This document shows, in pieces, positions 1-5,899 of a DNA stretch of 8,953 nt (position 1 is the first letter of the stretch; each line of letters starts with the position of its first letter). The stretch is from Nitrospirota bacterium (lineage in GTDB: Bacteria; Nitrospirota; Thermodesulfovibrionia; Thermodesulfovibrionales; Magnetobacteriaceae). The notes below the pieces were generated by a model. It did no database searches. It was not told the origin of the DNA and saw nothing but the letters and a program-made list of their open reading frames with translations. A program made the translations under genes and the position numbers. The DNA lies in assembly GCA_015233485.1 (NCBI GenBank), contig JADFXO010000151.1:1-8953 (forward strand), given 5' to 3'.

Positions 1-2
1 TC

Positions 3-104
3 CGCAGCGTAGCACAGAAAATGAGAGAGCTTATGCTTAACATTCGCTTGGTCTTCGACTACTTACGTATGTCAAAAAACTCTGCTTCTACGGCACTTGC
101 CTGA
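3..104 (+). CDS. Possible 3' end of a gene entering from the left (doubtful)
   Basis: Frame 3 stays open from the window edge for 33 codons and stops at TGA 102-104. The peptide contains an amphipathic-looking stretch (AQKMRELMLNIRLVFDYLR). An open run this short is not statistically convincing, the reverse strand also has a short open frame here, and no family is recognised. It could equally be non-coding sequence belonging to the adjacent dispersed repeat. Confidence 0.18.
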   Translation, partial: RSVAQKMRELMLNIRLVFDYLRMSKNSASTALA

Positions 105-123
105 TGGAGAACAAATTTACCGT

Positions 124-213
124 GGGGATAATCCCCCTTCACCCCTAATCACGTACGCGTTTTATCTGTTGAATTTGGGCTGCCGCTCGTTGGCGGCTTC
201 GGTACTCCGGCTA
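124..213 (-). repeat. Left copy of a ~90-bp inverted repeat flanking the amt-PII module
   Basis: Read on the minus strand, this segment matches 5088-5178 on the plus strand at about 78 of 91 aligned positions with one single-base gap. It holds two potential hairpins: GCCGC with GCGGC around a six-base loop, and GGGGA-TTA-TCCCC. The second is shorter than in the right copy because the outer pairs are mismatched. No minus-strand gene ends just before it, so it does not look like the terminator of a visible gene. A dispersed intergenic repeat, or the trace of a duplication, are the likeliest readings. Confidence 0.8.
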
Positions 214-245
214 AACGCACTACGATAAGAAAACGAACCATACAT

Positions 246-332
246 AATTGTAGGGTGATACATTTATGTATCATGCTCAAGCAGGCATTATCCTGATATA
301 TCAACCTGTTACATGCTGGCATGAATCCTGAT
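246..332 (+). promoter_or_regulatory. amt1 upstream regulatory module (dyad + sigma-54-like promoter)
   Basis: The module contains a perfect 18-bp dyad, TGATACAT-TT-ATGTATCA, at 256-273 and a second palindrome, TGATATATCA, at 294-303. A sigma-54-like core follows: TGGCAT at 317-322, five bases, then CTGAT at 328-332. The known consensus is TGGCAC-N5-TTGCA/T, so the -24 half is nearly perfect and the -12 half has GA in place of GC. A start near 343 would give a leader of about 118 nt. The whole block aligns without gaps to 2242-2328 upstream of the PII gene (65 of 87 identical). A sigma-70 -10 (TATAAT, 332-337) is also possible here but is not conserved in the other copy. Confidence 0.6.
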
Positions 333-460
333 ATAATATTAATAGATTATGATGTAATTTTAACACAATTTTAATAGTTCAACACAATGATAACATGGCA
401 CTTGCAGAATGGCAAGGCCGCAAAGTTGCACAAATATATACACAGGTAAGGAGAAAAGTC

Positions 461-2134
461 ATGAAACGTTCTAAAGTCAGGAAACGGTATGCGGGAATTT
501 TTATTTTGCTGTTAGGGTATTTCCTTTTGTCCACGGTTGTGCCTGCCCTTGTGTCGGCTGAGGACCAGGGCGCGCCAGCGCCGGCAGCATCTCCGGTGCC
601 AGCAGCAGCGGTGTCGCCGGCGCCAACACCACCCCCGAAGGCCGACCCTTCGGGGGCCAATATTGGCGGTGCAGCCGACGTAGTGGGCGCATCAGCGGGG
701 GCGCCAACGGCTGACGATTTAAAAAACATGAGTGCTAATGAACCTTTGGCGGCAAAACTTGCCGACGTCAGCGGCCACAACAGGATAGCCATCAATTTTA
801 TGTGGACGTTGATATGCGGATTTCTCGTGTTTTTCATGCAGGCAGGTTTTGCCCTTGTTGAGACAGGGTTTACGAGGGCCAAAAACGCCTCGCATACGAT
901 GGCCATGAATCTGATGGTCTTTTCGTTAGGCGCTATTGGTTACTGGGCAATGGGTTACGCCCTGCAGATGGGCGGCGTAGGGGCAGTGGCATCCCTTGCC
1001 GGAGGTACAGGTTTGATGGACGGGGAGTTCACAATCAAGCTGTTTGGCAAAGAATTTGGACTATTCGGCACGAAGGGTTTCTTTTTGTCGGGAGATGCAT
1101 ATGACGCATCGGTATATACGCTCTTTCTCTTCCAGTTGGTTTTTATGGATACGACCGCGACGATACCAACCGGCGCTATGGCGGAGAGATGGACGTTTAA
1201 GTCATTCGTTGTCTACTCGTTCTTTATTTCCATGATAGTATATCCACTGTACGCAAACTGGGTATGGGGCGGAGGCTGGCTTTCGCAGCTTGGAAAGAAT
1301 TTCGGATTGGGGCATGGCACAGTAGATTTTGCGGGCTCAAGTGTGGTTCACATGTGCGGCGGGGTTGCCGCCCTTGCCGGGGCGATTGTCTTAGGCCCGA
1401 GGATTGGAAAATTTAAAGCGGACGGGACGCCAAACGCCATACCCGGACATCATATACCAATGGCGGTACTTGGCACTTTAATTCTGGCCTTCGGATGGTT
1501 TGGTTTTAATCCCGGAAGCACACTGGCAGGCGGAGACTTGAGGATATCCGTTATAGCGGTAAATACCCTGCTTGCTATGGCGGCAGGGGCATTCTCGGCT
1601 ATGATGTATATGTGGATATTTTACAAGAAACCGGATATTTCCATGTCGGCCAATGGGCTTCTTGCAGGACTTGTGGCAATTACCGCGCCTTGCGCCTTTG
1701 TGAATTCCACATCGGCGGTGATTATAGGGCTTGTCGCAGGATTACTCTGCAGTATGAGCGTCTTTATTGTCGAGAGAACGCTTAAGGTAGACGACCCTGT
1801 AGGGGCGGTATCAGTCCACGGCGTTAATGGGGCATGGGGTCTTGTATCACTGGGGCTATTCGCAGACGGAACATATGGCGACGGATTAAATAACGTCACA
1901 GGTACGGTTAAAGGCCTGTTCTATGGCGACGGCTCACAGTTAGCTGCGGAGCTAATAGGCATTTGTACGAACATTGTCTTTGTATTTGTTGTGATGTACG
2001 TGTTTTTTAAGGTGCTTGATAAGATAGTACCACTTAGGGTTTCCGAGGAGGTTGAAATAGAAGGGCTCGACCAAAACGAAGTCGCTGTAACAGCGTATCC
2101 TGATTTTGAGATACGCAGAAGTACACACAGATAA
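461..2134 (+). CDS. amt: Ammonium transporter, Amt family (first copy)
   Basis: A 557-residue Amt/AmtB-type ammonium channel of the inner membrane. The start at 461 is chosen because AAGGAG lies seven bases upstream and the product then begins with a classical signal peptide (basic start, hydrophobic core, likely cut after VSA at 31-33). An unusually long Ala/Pro-rich segment (about 34-100) precedes the first channel helix. Family residues are in place: the periplasmic ammonium site Phe228, Trp267 (ANWVWGGG) and Ser353 (FGFNPGS), Asp289 (VDFAG), and the twin pore histidines His297 (SSVVHMCGG) and His453 (SVHGVNGAWG). The cytosolic tail (LRVSEE...EGLD) resembles the part of AmtB that contacts GlnK. 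The gene has its own promoter region and is followed by a strong hairpin, so it is probably transcribed alone, next to the PII gene that likely gates it. Amt identity is secure; the long N-terminal linker is the odd feature. Confidence 0.96.
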   Translation: MKRSKVRKRYAGIFILLLGYFLLSTVVPALVSAEDQGAPAPAASPVPAAAVSPAPTPPPKADPSGANIGGAADVVGASAGAPTADDLKNMSANEPLAAKLADVSGHNRIAINFMWTLICGFLVFFMQAGFALVETGFTRAKNASHTMAMNLMVFSLGAIGYWAMGYALQMGGVGAVASLAGGTGLMDGEFTIKLFGKEFGLFGTKGFFLSGDAYDASVYTLFLFQLVFMDTTATIPTGAMAERWTFKSFVVYSFFISMIVYPLYANWVWGGGWLSQLGKNFGLGHGTVDFAGSSVVHMCGGVAALAGAIVLGPRIGKFKADGTPNAIPGHHIPMAVLGTLILAFGWFGFNPGSTLAGGDLRISVIAVNTLLAMAAGAFSAMMYMWIFYKKPDISMSANGLLAGLVAITAPCAFVNSTSAVIIGLVAGLLCSMSVFIVERTLKVDDPVGAVSVHGVNGAWGLVSLGLFADGTYGDGLNNVTGTVKGLFYGDGSQLAAELIGICTNIVFVFVVMYVFFKVLDKIVPLRVSEEVEIEGLDQNEVAVTAYPDFEIRRSTHR

Positions 2135-2148
2135 CAAGCGGCCACCGA

Positions 2149-2180
2149 TCCCCCGCTCATCCTCAAATATGAGCGGGGGA
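2149..2180 (+). terminator. Strong hairpin after amt1
   Basis: A perfect 12-bp stem (TCCCCCGCTCAT at 2149-2160 with ATGAGCGGGGGA at 2169-2180) around an 8-base loop begins 15 bases after the amt1 stop codon. There is no T-tract behind it, so it may be an mRNA 3' stabiliser or a non-canonical terminator rather than a standard intrinsic one. The 3' arm is partly repeated at 2188-2197, giving a possible alternative pairing. Confidence 0.6.
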
Positions 2181-2205
2181 CATGCGTATGAGCGGGGAAC
2201 ATACC
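2168..2205 (+). repeat. Tandem 19-bp duplication of the hairpin's 3' arm
   Basis: Two adjacent 19-bp units (2168-2186 and 2187-2205) each begin TATGAGCGGGG and agree at 16 of 19 positions. Either copy could pair with the 5' arm CCCCGCTCAT at 2151-2160. Confidence 0.75.
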
Positions 2206-2241
2206 GAGGATTGTTAAGGAGTGACTCGCAAGACAATGCAA

Positions 2242-2328
2242 AATTGTAGGCCGGTACATTTATGTATTGTCTACTGTCAGGTATTATCCTTATATATCAT
2301 AATGTTACACTCTGGCATGGTTTTTGAT
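2242..2328 (+). promoter_or_regulatory. PII operon regulatory module (dyad + sigma-54-like promoter)
   Basis: This is a paralogue of the block upstream of amt1, without gaps. The dyad core TACAT-TT-ATGTA is at 2255-2266, an A/T-rich partner TTATATATCA at 2290-2299, and the sigma-54-like core TGGCAT at 2313-2318 followed after five bases by TTGAT at 2324-2328. Dyad to TGGCAT is 58 bp in both copies. A start near 2339 would give a leader of about 50 nt before the PII start codon. Sigma-54 control of amt/glnK operons under nitrogen limitation is well known; use of sigma-54 here is inferred from the motif only. Confidence 0.6.
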
Positions 2329-2389
2329 GTCACTAATGTATTATGTATGCGTAAATAGGCCATATTCGGCCATTGACAAGGAGGAGTTG

Positions 2390-2728
2390 ATGAAAAAGAT
2401 CGAGGCCATAATCAAACCGTTCAAGCTTGAAGAGGTAAAAGACGCCCTTGCGGCTATTAACGTTCAGGGCATGACTATGCTTGAGGTGAAGGGTTTTGGG
2501 CGGCAGAAGGGGCACACGGAGTTGTACAGAGGCTCAGAGTATGTGGTGGATTTCATTCCTAAGATAAAGATAGAACTGGTGGTGGCGCAGGACATGGTGG
2601 AGAAGGTCATAAAGACGATAGAAAAGACGGCGTGGACTGGCAAGATAGGAGACGGCAAGATATTTGTCTCCAGCGTCGAGGATACTATGAGAATCAGAAC
2701 CGGCGAAAGGGGCGAGATCGCCCTCTAA
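2390..2728 (+). CDS. glnB: Nitrogen regulatory protein PII (GlnB/GlnK)
   Basis: A 112-residue PII signal protein, exactly the family's usual length. PII trimers sense ATP/ADP, 2-oxoglutarate and glutamine status, and the GlnK type blocks AmtB channels when nitrogen is plentiful. The start at 2390 has AAGGAGGAG just upstream; longer in-frame starts would begin inside the promoter. Visible signatures are the N-terminal MKKIEAIIKPFKLEEVKDAL, the T-loop run GFGRQKGHTELYRGSEYVVDF with the uridylylation residue Tyr51, and the C-terminal nucleotide-site motif TGKIGDGKIF followed by IRIRTGERG. Lys3 is GlnB-like, but its position 26 bases before an amt gene fits the GlnK role, so the symbol glnK would be equally defensible. 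It is the first gene of the PII-amt-porin operon. Confidence 0.95.
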   Translation: MKKIEAIIKPFKLEEVKDALAAINVQGMTMLEVKGFGRQKGHTELYRGSEYVVDFIPKIKIELVVAQDMVEKVIKTIEKTAWTGKIGDGKIFVSSVEDTMRIRTGERGEIAL

Positions 2729-2754
2729 TAAATACGCTGTAAAAGGAGATATAA

Positions 2755-4080
2755 GTGAGAAAGTTTATACTGCTGGCTTTTGTAACACTGTCTGCAACAC
2801 TGTCTATGTTATTAGCGACGGCGGCCTTTGGGGCAGATGCAGCCCCGCCCAAGGTCGTAAACAGCGGAGATACCGCGTGGATGCTTGTTTCAACGGCGCT
2901 GGTGATGTTGATGACGCCGGGGCTTGGGTTGTTTTATGGTGGAATGGTGAGAAGGAAAAACGTCCTCGGTACGATAATGCACAGTTTCGCTATTCTATGT
3001 ATGGTTAGCGTTATTTGGGTCTTGTGGGGATACACGCTTTCATTCGGGCCTGACAAGGGCGGGATAATCGGGGGGCTTGAGTGGTTTGGCCTGAACGGAG
3101 TAGGGCAGGAGCCGTCGGATTACGCCCCAACGATACCTCACCTGGTGTTTATGATGTATCAGGGGATGTTCGCAATTATAACTCCAGCGCTGATAACGGG
3201 GGCATTTGCAGAGAGGATGAAGTTCTCGGCGCTGCTGTTGTTTTCGGCCTTGTGGCTGACGTTTGTCTATTCCCCTCTGTGCCATTGGGTATGGGGTGGG
3301 GGCTGGATAGGGGCAAAGCTTGGTGCGCTGGACTTTGCCGGAGGCACGGTAGTGCATATTAACTCGGCTGTTGCCGCCATTGCGGCGGTGATAGTGATAG
3401 GCAAACGCAAGGGCTATGGCAGGCTGCCGATGCCGCCGCATAATTTGACGATGACAATAACCGGCGCGGCGCTTCTGTGGTTTGGGTGGTTTGGGTTTAA
3501 TGCCGGCAGCGCCCTGGCTTCGGGCGGGCTGGCCTCGGTGGCCTTTGTGACGACAAACACCGCAACTGGTATGGCGGCGATGGCGTGGATGATCGTAGAA
3601 TGGATTCACAGGGGAAAACCGACCGCCCTTGGAATTGCCAGCGGCGCGGTCGCAGGTCTCGTAGCTATAACGCCGGCGGCAGGTTTTGTCACACCCATGT
3701 CGGCCATATTAATTGGCGCGGGTGCAGGGGTTATTTGTTATACGGCCGTCAGTCTAAGGCCTAAGTTTGGCTACGACGACTCGCTCGACGTAATCGGCGT
3801 CCACGGCGTCGGAGGGACATGGGGGGCGGTTGCTACTGGTTTATTTGCAACCATTGCGGTGAATTCGGCAGGTAAGGACGGGTTGTTTTATGGAAATCCG
3901 GGCCTGCTATTGACACAGATTATAGCGATTGTGTCAACATATGTGTTCGTGTTTATCGCGTCGATAATACTGTTAAAGATAGTTGATATGATTGTCGGCC
4001 TTAGGGTTAGCGAAGAGGATGAGGCAAATGGCCTTGACCTTGCGGTTCACGGCGAAAACGGCTATGACTTCGAGACTTAG
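2755..4080 (+). CDS. amt: Ammonium transporter, Amt family (second copy)
   Basis: A 441-residue AmtB-type ammonium channel starting with GTG, preceded by AAAAGGAGAT with six bases of spacing. A signal peptide (about 1-26, ending AAFGA) leads directly into the first channel helix, as in E. coli AmtB and unlike the long linker of the first copy. Key residues are present: Phe139 (YQGMFAIIT), Trp178 (CHWVWGGG), Ser252 (FGFNAGS), Asp193 (LDFAGG), and pore histidines His201 (GTVVHINSA) and His350 (GVHGVGGTWG). The C-terminus (GLRVSEEDEANGLD...HGENGYDFE) closely follows the AmtB tail known to couple the subunits and receive GlnK. It lies 26 bases after the PII gene in one operon, so it is the likeliest direct PII target. 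Confidence 0.97.
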   Translation: MRKFILLAFVTLSATLSMLLATAAFGADAAPPKVVNSGDTAWMLVSTALVMLMTPGLGLFYGGMVRRKNVLGTIMHSFAILCMVSVIWVLWGYTLSFGPDKGGIIGGLEWFGLNGVGQEPSDYAPTIPHLVFMMYQGMFAIITPALITGAFAERMKFSALLLFSALWLTFVYSPLCHWVWGGGWIGAKLGALDFAGGTVVHINSAVAAIAAVIVIGKRKGYGRLPMPPHNLTMTITGAALLWFGWFGFNAGSALASGGLASVAFVTTNTATGMAAMAWMIVEWIHRGKPTALGIASGAVAGLVAITPAAGFVTPMSAILIGAGAGVICYTAVSLRPKFGYDDSLDVIGVHGVGGTWGAVATGLFATIAVNSAGKDGLFYGNPGLLLTQIIAIVSTYVFVFIASIILLKIVDMIVGLRVSEEDEANGLDLAVHGENGYDFET

Positions 4081-4116
4081 CGGGGCAGCCGTTCAAATTA
4101 AATGGAGGAATATGAA

Positions 4117-5067
4117 ATGGAAAGACTAACAACACGGGCAATGAATACTATTTTACTATCTATGGCGTTATTAATCGCCATAGCCATCATCATGTCGGGC
4201 GTGCCTGCCTATGCTGAAGAGGAAAAGGGCGAGCATCATGCCAATGAGGCGGTTGCCCCTGCACCTGCAAAAGAGGAGCCGATCCCTCTTGCAGGCACAG
4301 CCGGGCCTGATAACGTCTCGGTCAGCGTGGTATTCAGCGCCTTTAACAGGTACATCTTCAGAGGATATGAGGTAAGTACCCACAGCATGGTTATTCAGCC
4401 GGCCGTAACACTTTCATGGATGGGGTTTTCGGCAAACGTATGGAGCAACTTAGACACGCATGAGCAGGCGACTCAAAATTTTATCCCGGACAACCCAGGT
4501 GGGGCCAGTTATAACGAAGTGGATATAAAGCTCAGCTATACGCGCACATGGGGTTTGTTCAGCCTGACAGGCGGGTATATTTATTATGGTGTTAAATATG
4601 CCAATAAGACTCAGGAGGTTTTCATGGCCGCGGCGCTGGATATGATTACAAAGCCCGTCCTTACGGTGTACAGGGATTTCGACTCTTTCCCTGGGACATA
4701 TTTTAACCTGGCCTTCAGCCACTCTGTCCCGCTACCGATGATTATGAAGGATATGACGCTCGACCTCGGCGCGTGTTTTGGTTATATGGACGGCAGTTCC
4801 GGCTACTGGCATACGTATGAGGCGGCTTCCACAGCAGGCGGCACAGACGCCTACACGGGCAAAAAATACAGCGCCTTTCACGACGGCATGTTATCGCTTG
4901 GCGTAACCATTCCGATAGTAACCAACTTAACCGTGCAGCCGGTGGCGATGTACACGTTTCCACTGTCGCACGACGCCAGCAGGATGGTTAACGGCGTATC
5001 GTACAATCCAAACGGCGCGCTTGACCAGAATTTCATATACGGCATGAATCTGACGTATAACTTCTAA
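4117..5067 (+). CDS. Outer-membrane beta-barrel protein, putative porin (TorF-like)
   Basis: A 316-residue predicted outer-membrane protein. The start at 4117 is preferred over ATG 4102 because the ribosome site GGAGGA (4104-4109) overlaps the earlier ATG and is correctly spaced for the later one. The signal peptide runs to about residue 33 (AYA then EEE), followed by an acidic, Ala/Pro-rich segment (34-65). The rest alternates short aromatic-rich beta strands (for example FNRYIFRGYE near 76-85 and WGLFSLTGGYIYYGVKY near 145-161). It ends in Phe after LTYNF, the usual outer-membrane insertion signature. The NRYIFRG segment and layout recall the TorF-type putative porins; this assignment is from memory and not secure. 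The gene is 36 bases after amt2 with no terminator between, so it is co-transcribed with PII and Amt. A channel helping ammonium or another nitrogen source across the outer membrane is a reasonable inference. Confidence 0.75.
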   Translation: MERLTTRAMNTILLSMALLIAIAIIMSGVPAYAEEEKGEHHANEAVAPAPAKEEPIPLAGTAGPDNVSVSVVFSAFNRYIFRGYEVSTHSMVIQPAVTLSWMGFSANVWSNLDTHEQATQNFIPDNPGGASYNEVDIKLSYTRTWGLFSLTGGYIYYGVKYANKTQEVFMAAALDMITKPVLTVYRDFDSFPGTYFNLAFSHSVPLPMIMKDMTLDLGACFGYMDGSSGYWHTYEAASTAGGTDAYTGKKYSAFHDGMLSLGVTIPIVTNLTVQPVAMYTFPLSHDASRMVNGVSYNPNGALDQNFIYGMNLTYNF

Positions 5068-5087
5068 ATTGACAGCGACGCAGCCTG

Positions 5088-5178
5088 TAGCCGGAGTCCC
5101 GAAGCCGCCAACGGGCGGCAGCCCAAAAATAACAGACAAAACATGTGCGAGAATACGGGGTGAAGGGGGATTATCCCC
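5088..5178 (+). repeat. Right copy of the ~90-bp inverted repeat
   Basis: It begins about 20 bases after the porin stop codon and matches the reverse complement of 124-213 (about 86% over 91 positions). It contains the hairpin GCCGCC-AACG-GGCGGC at 5104-5119 and most of the terminator hairpin at 5162-5182. An open frame across it is not convincing as a gene. Confidence 0.8.
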
Positions 5179-5182
5179 CTTC
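5162..5182 (+). terminator. Intrinsic terminator of the PII-amt-porin operon
   Basis: A perfect 9-bp stem, GAAGGGGGA with TCCCCCTTC around the loop TTA, is followed by T-rich sequence (GTCTTTAATCTTTTTTCTTC to about 5202). It lies 94 bases beyond the porin stop codon, inside and just past the repeat copy. Confidence 0.75.
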
Positions 5183-5228
5183 GTCTTTAATCTTTTTTCT
5201 TCTATATTCTGTAGTGCGGTTGCCCTAA

Positions 5229-5268
5229 CAAAAGGCCGCCTTACCCACAGGGGGCAGACAGCCTTTTG
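5229..5268. terminator. Possible bidirectional terminator between convergent genes
   Basis: CAAAAGGC (5229-5236) pairs perfectly with GCCTTTTG (5261-5268) across a 24-base GC-rich interior, giving a T-run at the 3' arm in both directions. A second small stem, TTCGG-CCTAAA-CCGAA (5272-5287), lies between it and the end of the minus-strand gene. The location between a + and a - gene supports a two-way terminator. Confidence 0.5.
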
Positions 5269-5295
5269 AAATTCGGCCTAAACCGAAAATATGTC

Positions 5296-5709
5296 TTAGC
5301 GCATACTGGCCGAGGACGCTAACTGCTTCGACGCCTCTAATAATGAACCAAGATAGGCCTTCGCCTCCTCGTTCAAATTCATGCCTTTTTCCTGCATAGA
5401 CTTAATGTAGGCTTCCCACTCTGGATGGCTCCAGACGCCCTTGGTGTCTTTCAGGAACTTTACAGTCAGTTCGGATACGTCAGCCATCTTACTTGCCATA
5501 CCGCTTATTCCCATAGCTGTTTTAGAATATTTCTGCATAGCCTCTAAAACTGCACCGGCACATGCCTTTGTATCGTCACACATTTCCATGCCGTTTTTCT
5601 GCACATCGGAGATGAAATTGAGCCATGCCTCATGGTCCCATCCACTCTTGTTCTTTTCCACAAACGTACTTGCCATGTTCATAAAATTCTTCATGTTTTT
5701 TGTTATCAT
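5296..5709 (-). CDS. Unrecognised helical protein made of two 69-residue repeats
   Basis: A 137-residue protein of unknown function with no signal peptide or membrane segment, predicted soluble and helical. The start at 5709 has AGGAGG four bases upstream. The whole chain is a tandem duplication: positions 1-68 and 70-137 align at a constant offset of 69 with no gap. Matching residues include Phe16/Phe85, Trp24/Trp93, His26/His95, Trp29/Trp98, Gly40-Met41/Gly109-Met110, Lys48-Ala49/Lys117-Ala118, Gly52/Gly121 and Leu55-Glu56-Ala57/Leu124-Glu125-Ala126. The unit can be written W-x-H-x-x-W-x(10)-GM-x(6)-KA-x-x-G-x-x-LEA. Cys44 and Cys50 occur only in repeat 1. It is transcribed alone from its own promoter. 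Size and helicity recall phasin-like or scaffold proteins, but I do not recognise the family. Confidence 0.8.
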   Translation of the reverse strand: MITKNMKNFMNMASTFVEKNKSGWDHEAWLNFISDVQKNGMEMCDDTKACAGAVLEAMQKYSKTAMGISGMASKMADVSELTVKFLKDTKGVWSHPEWEAYIKSMQEKGMNLNEEAKAYLGSLLEASKQLASSASMR

Positions 5710-5756
5710 ACGACCTCCTCTTGATTCTCTGCGTTATTCACTATTTTGCAATGCTC

Positions 5757-5775
5757 ATCAGCCGCCTTAGCTGAT
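5757..5775 (-). promoter_or_regulatory. 5' leader hairpin of the repeat-protein gene
   Basis: ATCAGC and GCTGAT form a perfect 6-bp stem around a 7-base loop in the middle of the roughly 83-nt leader predicted from the upstream promoter. There is no U-tract, so attenuation is not indicated. Confidence 0.3.
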
Positions 5776-5798
5776 AGATGCCTTCTGGACTTGTTTAT

Positions 5799-5826
5799 GA
5801 TATACCTATAGTATAGAAAATGTCAA
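5799..5826 (-). promoter_or_regulatory. Sigma-70 promoter of the repeat-protein gene, with dyad
   Basis: On the minus strand TTGACA (5826-5821) is followed after 16 bases by TATATC (5804-5799). A dyad, TATAC-CTATA-GTATA (5801-5815), overlaps the -10 region and could be an operator. The predicted start near 5792 leaves a leader of about 83 nt. Confidence 0.55.
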
Positions 5827-5899
5827 TAAGAAAATGGGGTCAAATCTCTATGACAAACTCGGCGCCCCCGGCAACGTTTGCCGCGTTCAGTTATAACAT

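Noticed and set aside
395..405. TGGCACTTGCA as a sigma-54 promoter
   Set aside because: The two halves are adjacent with no 5-bp spacer, so the -24/-12 geometry is wrong.
395..460. Earlier in-frame ATG for the first Amt (22 extra residues)
   Set aside because: No ribosome site before 395, while ATG 461 has AAGGAG at proper distance and yields a clean signal peptide.
379..906. A 175-codon open frame on the minus strand inside amt1
   Set aside because: It is the antisense shadow of the Ala/Pro-rich, GC-rich part of amt1, with low-complexity product and no ribosome site.
2324..2389. Earlier in-frame ATG for PII
   Set aside because: It falls inside the predicted -12 element, and ATG 2390 has a strong ribosome site and gives the standard 112-residue PII.
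4102..4116. ATG 4102 as start of the barrel protein
   Set aside because: The GGAGGA ribosome site overlaps it and serves ATG 4117; no separate ribosome site is seen before 4102.
5069..5269. A 66-codon open frame over the right repeat copy
   Set aside because: It spans the repeat and the terminator hairpin, has no ribosome site, and the equivalent frame is interrupted by stops in the left copy.
5869..5883. Hairpin CGGCAA-CGT-TTGCCG after the KAS gene as an intrinsic terminator
   Set aside because: The stem is only 6 bp and no T-tract follows in the minus direction, so it is too weak to call.
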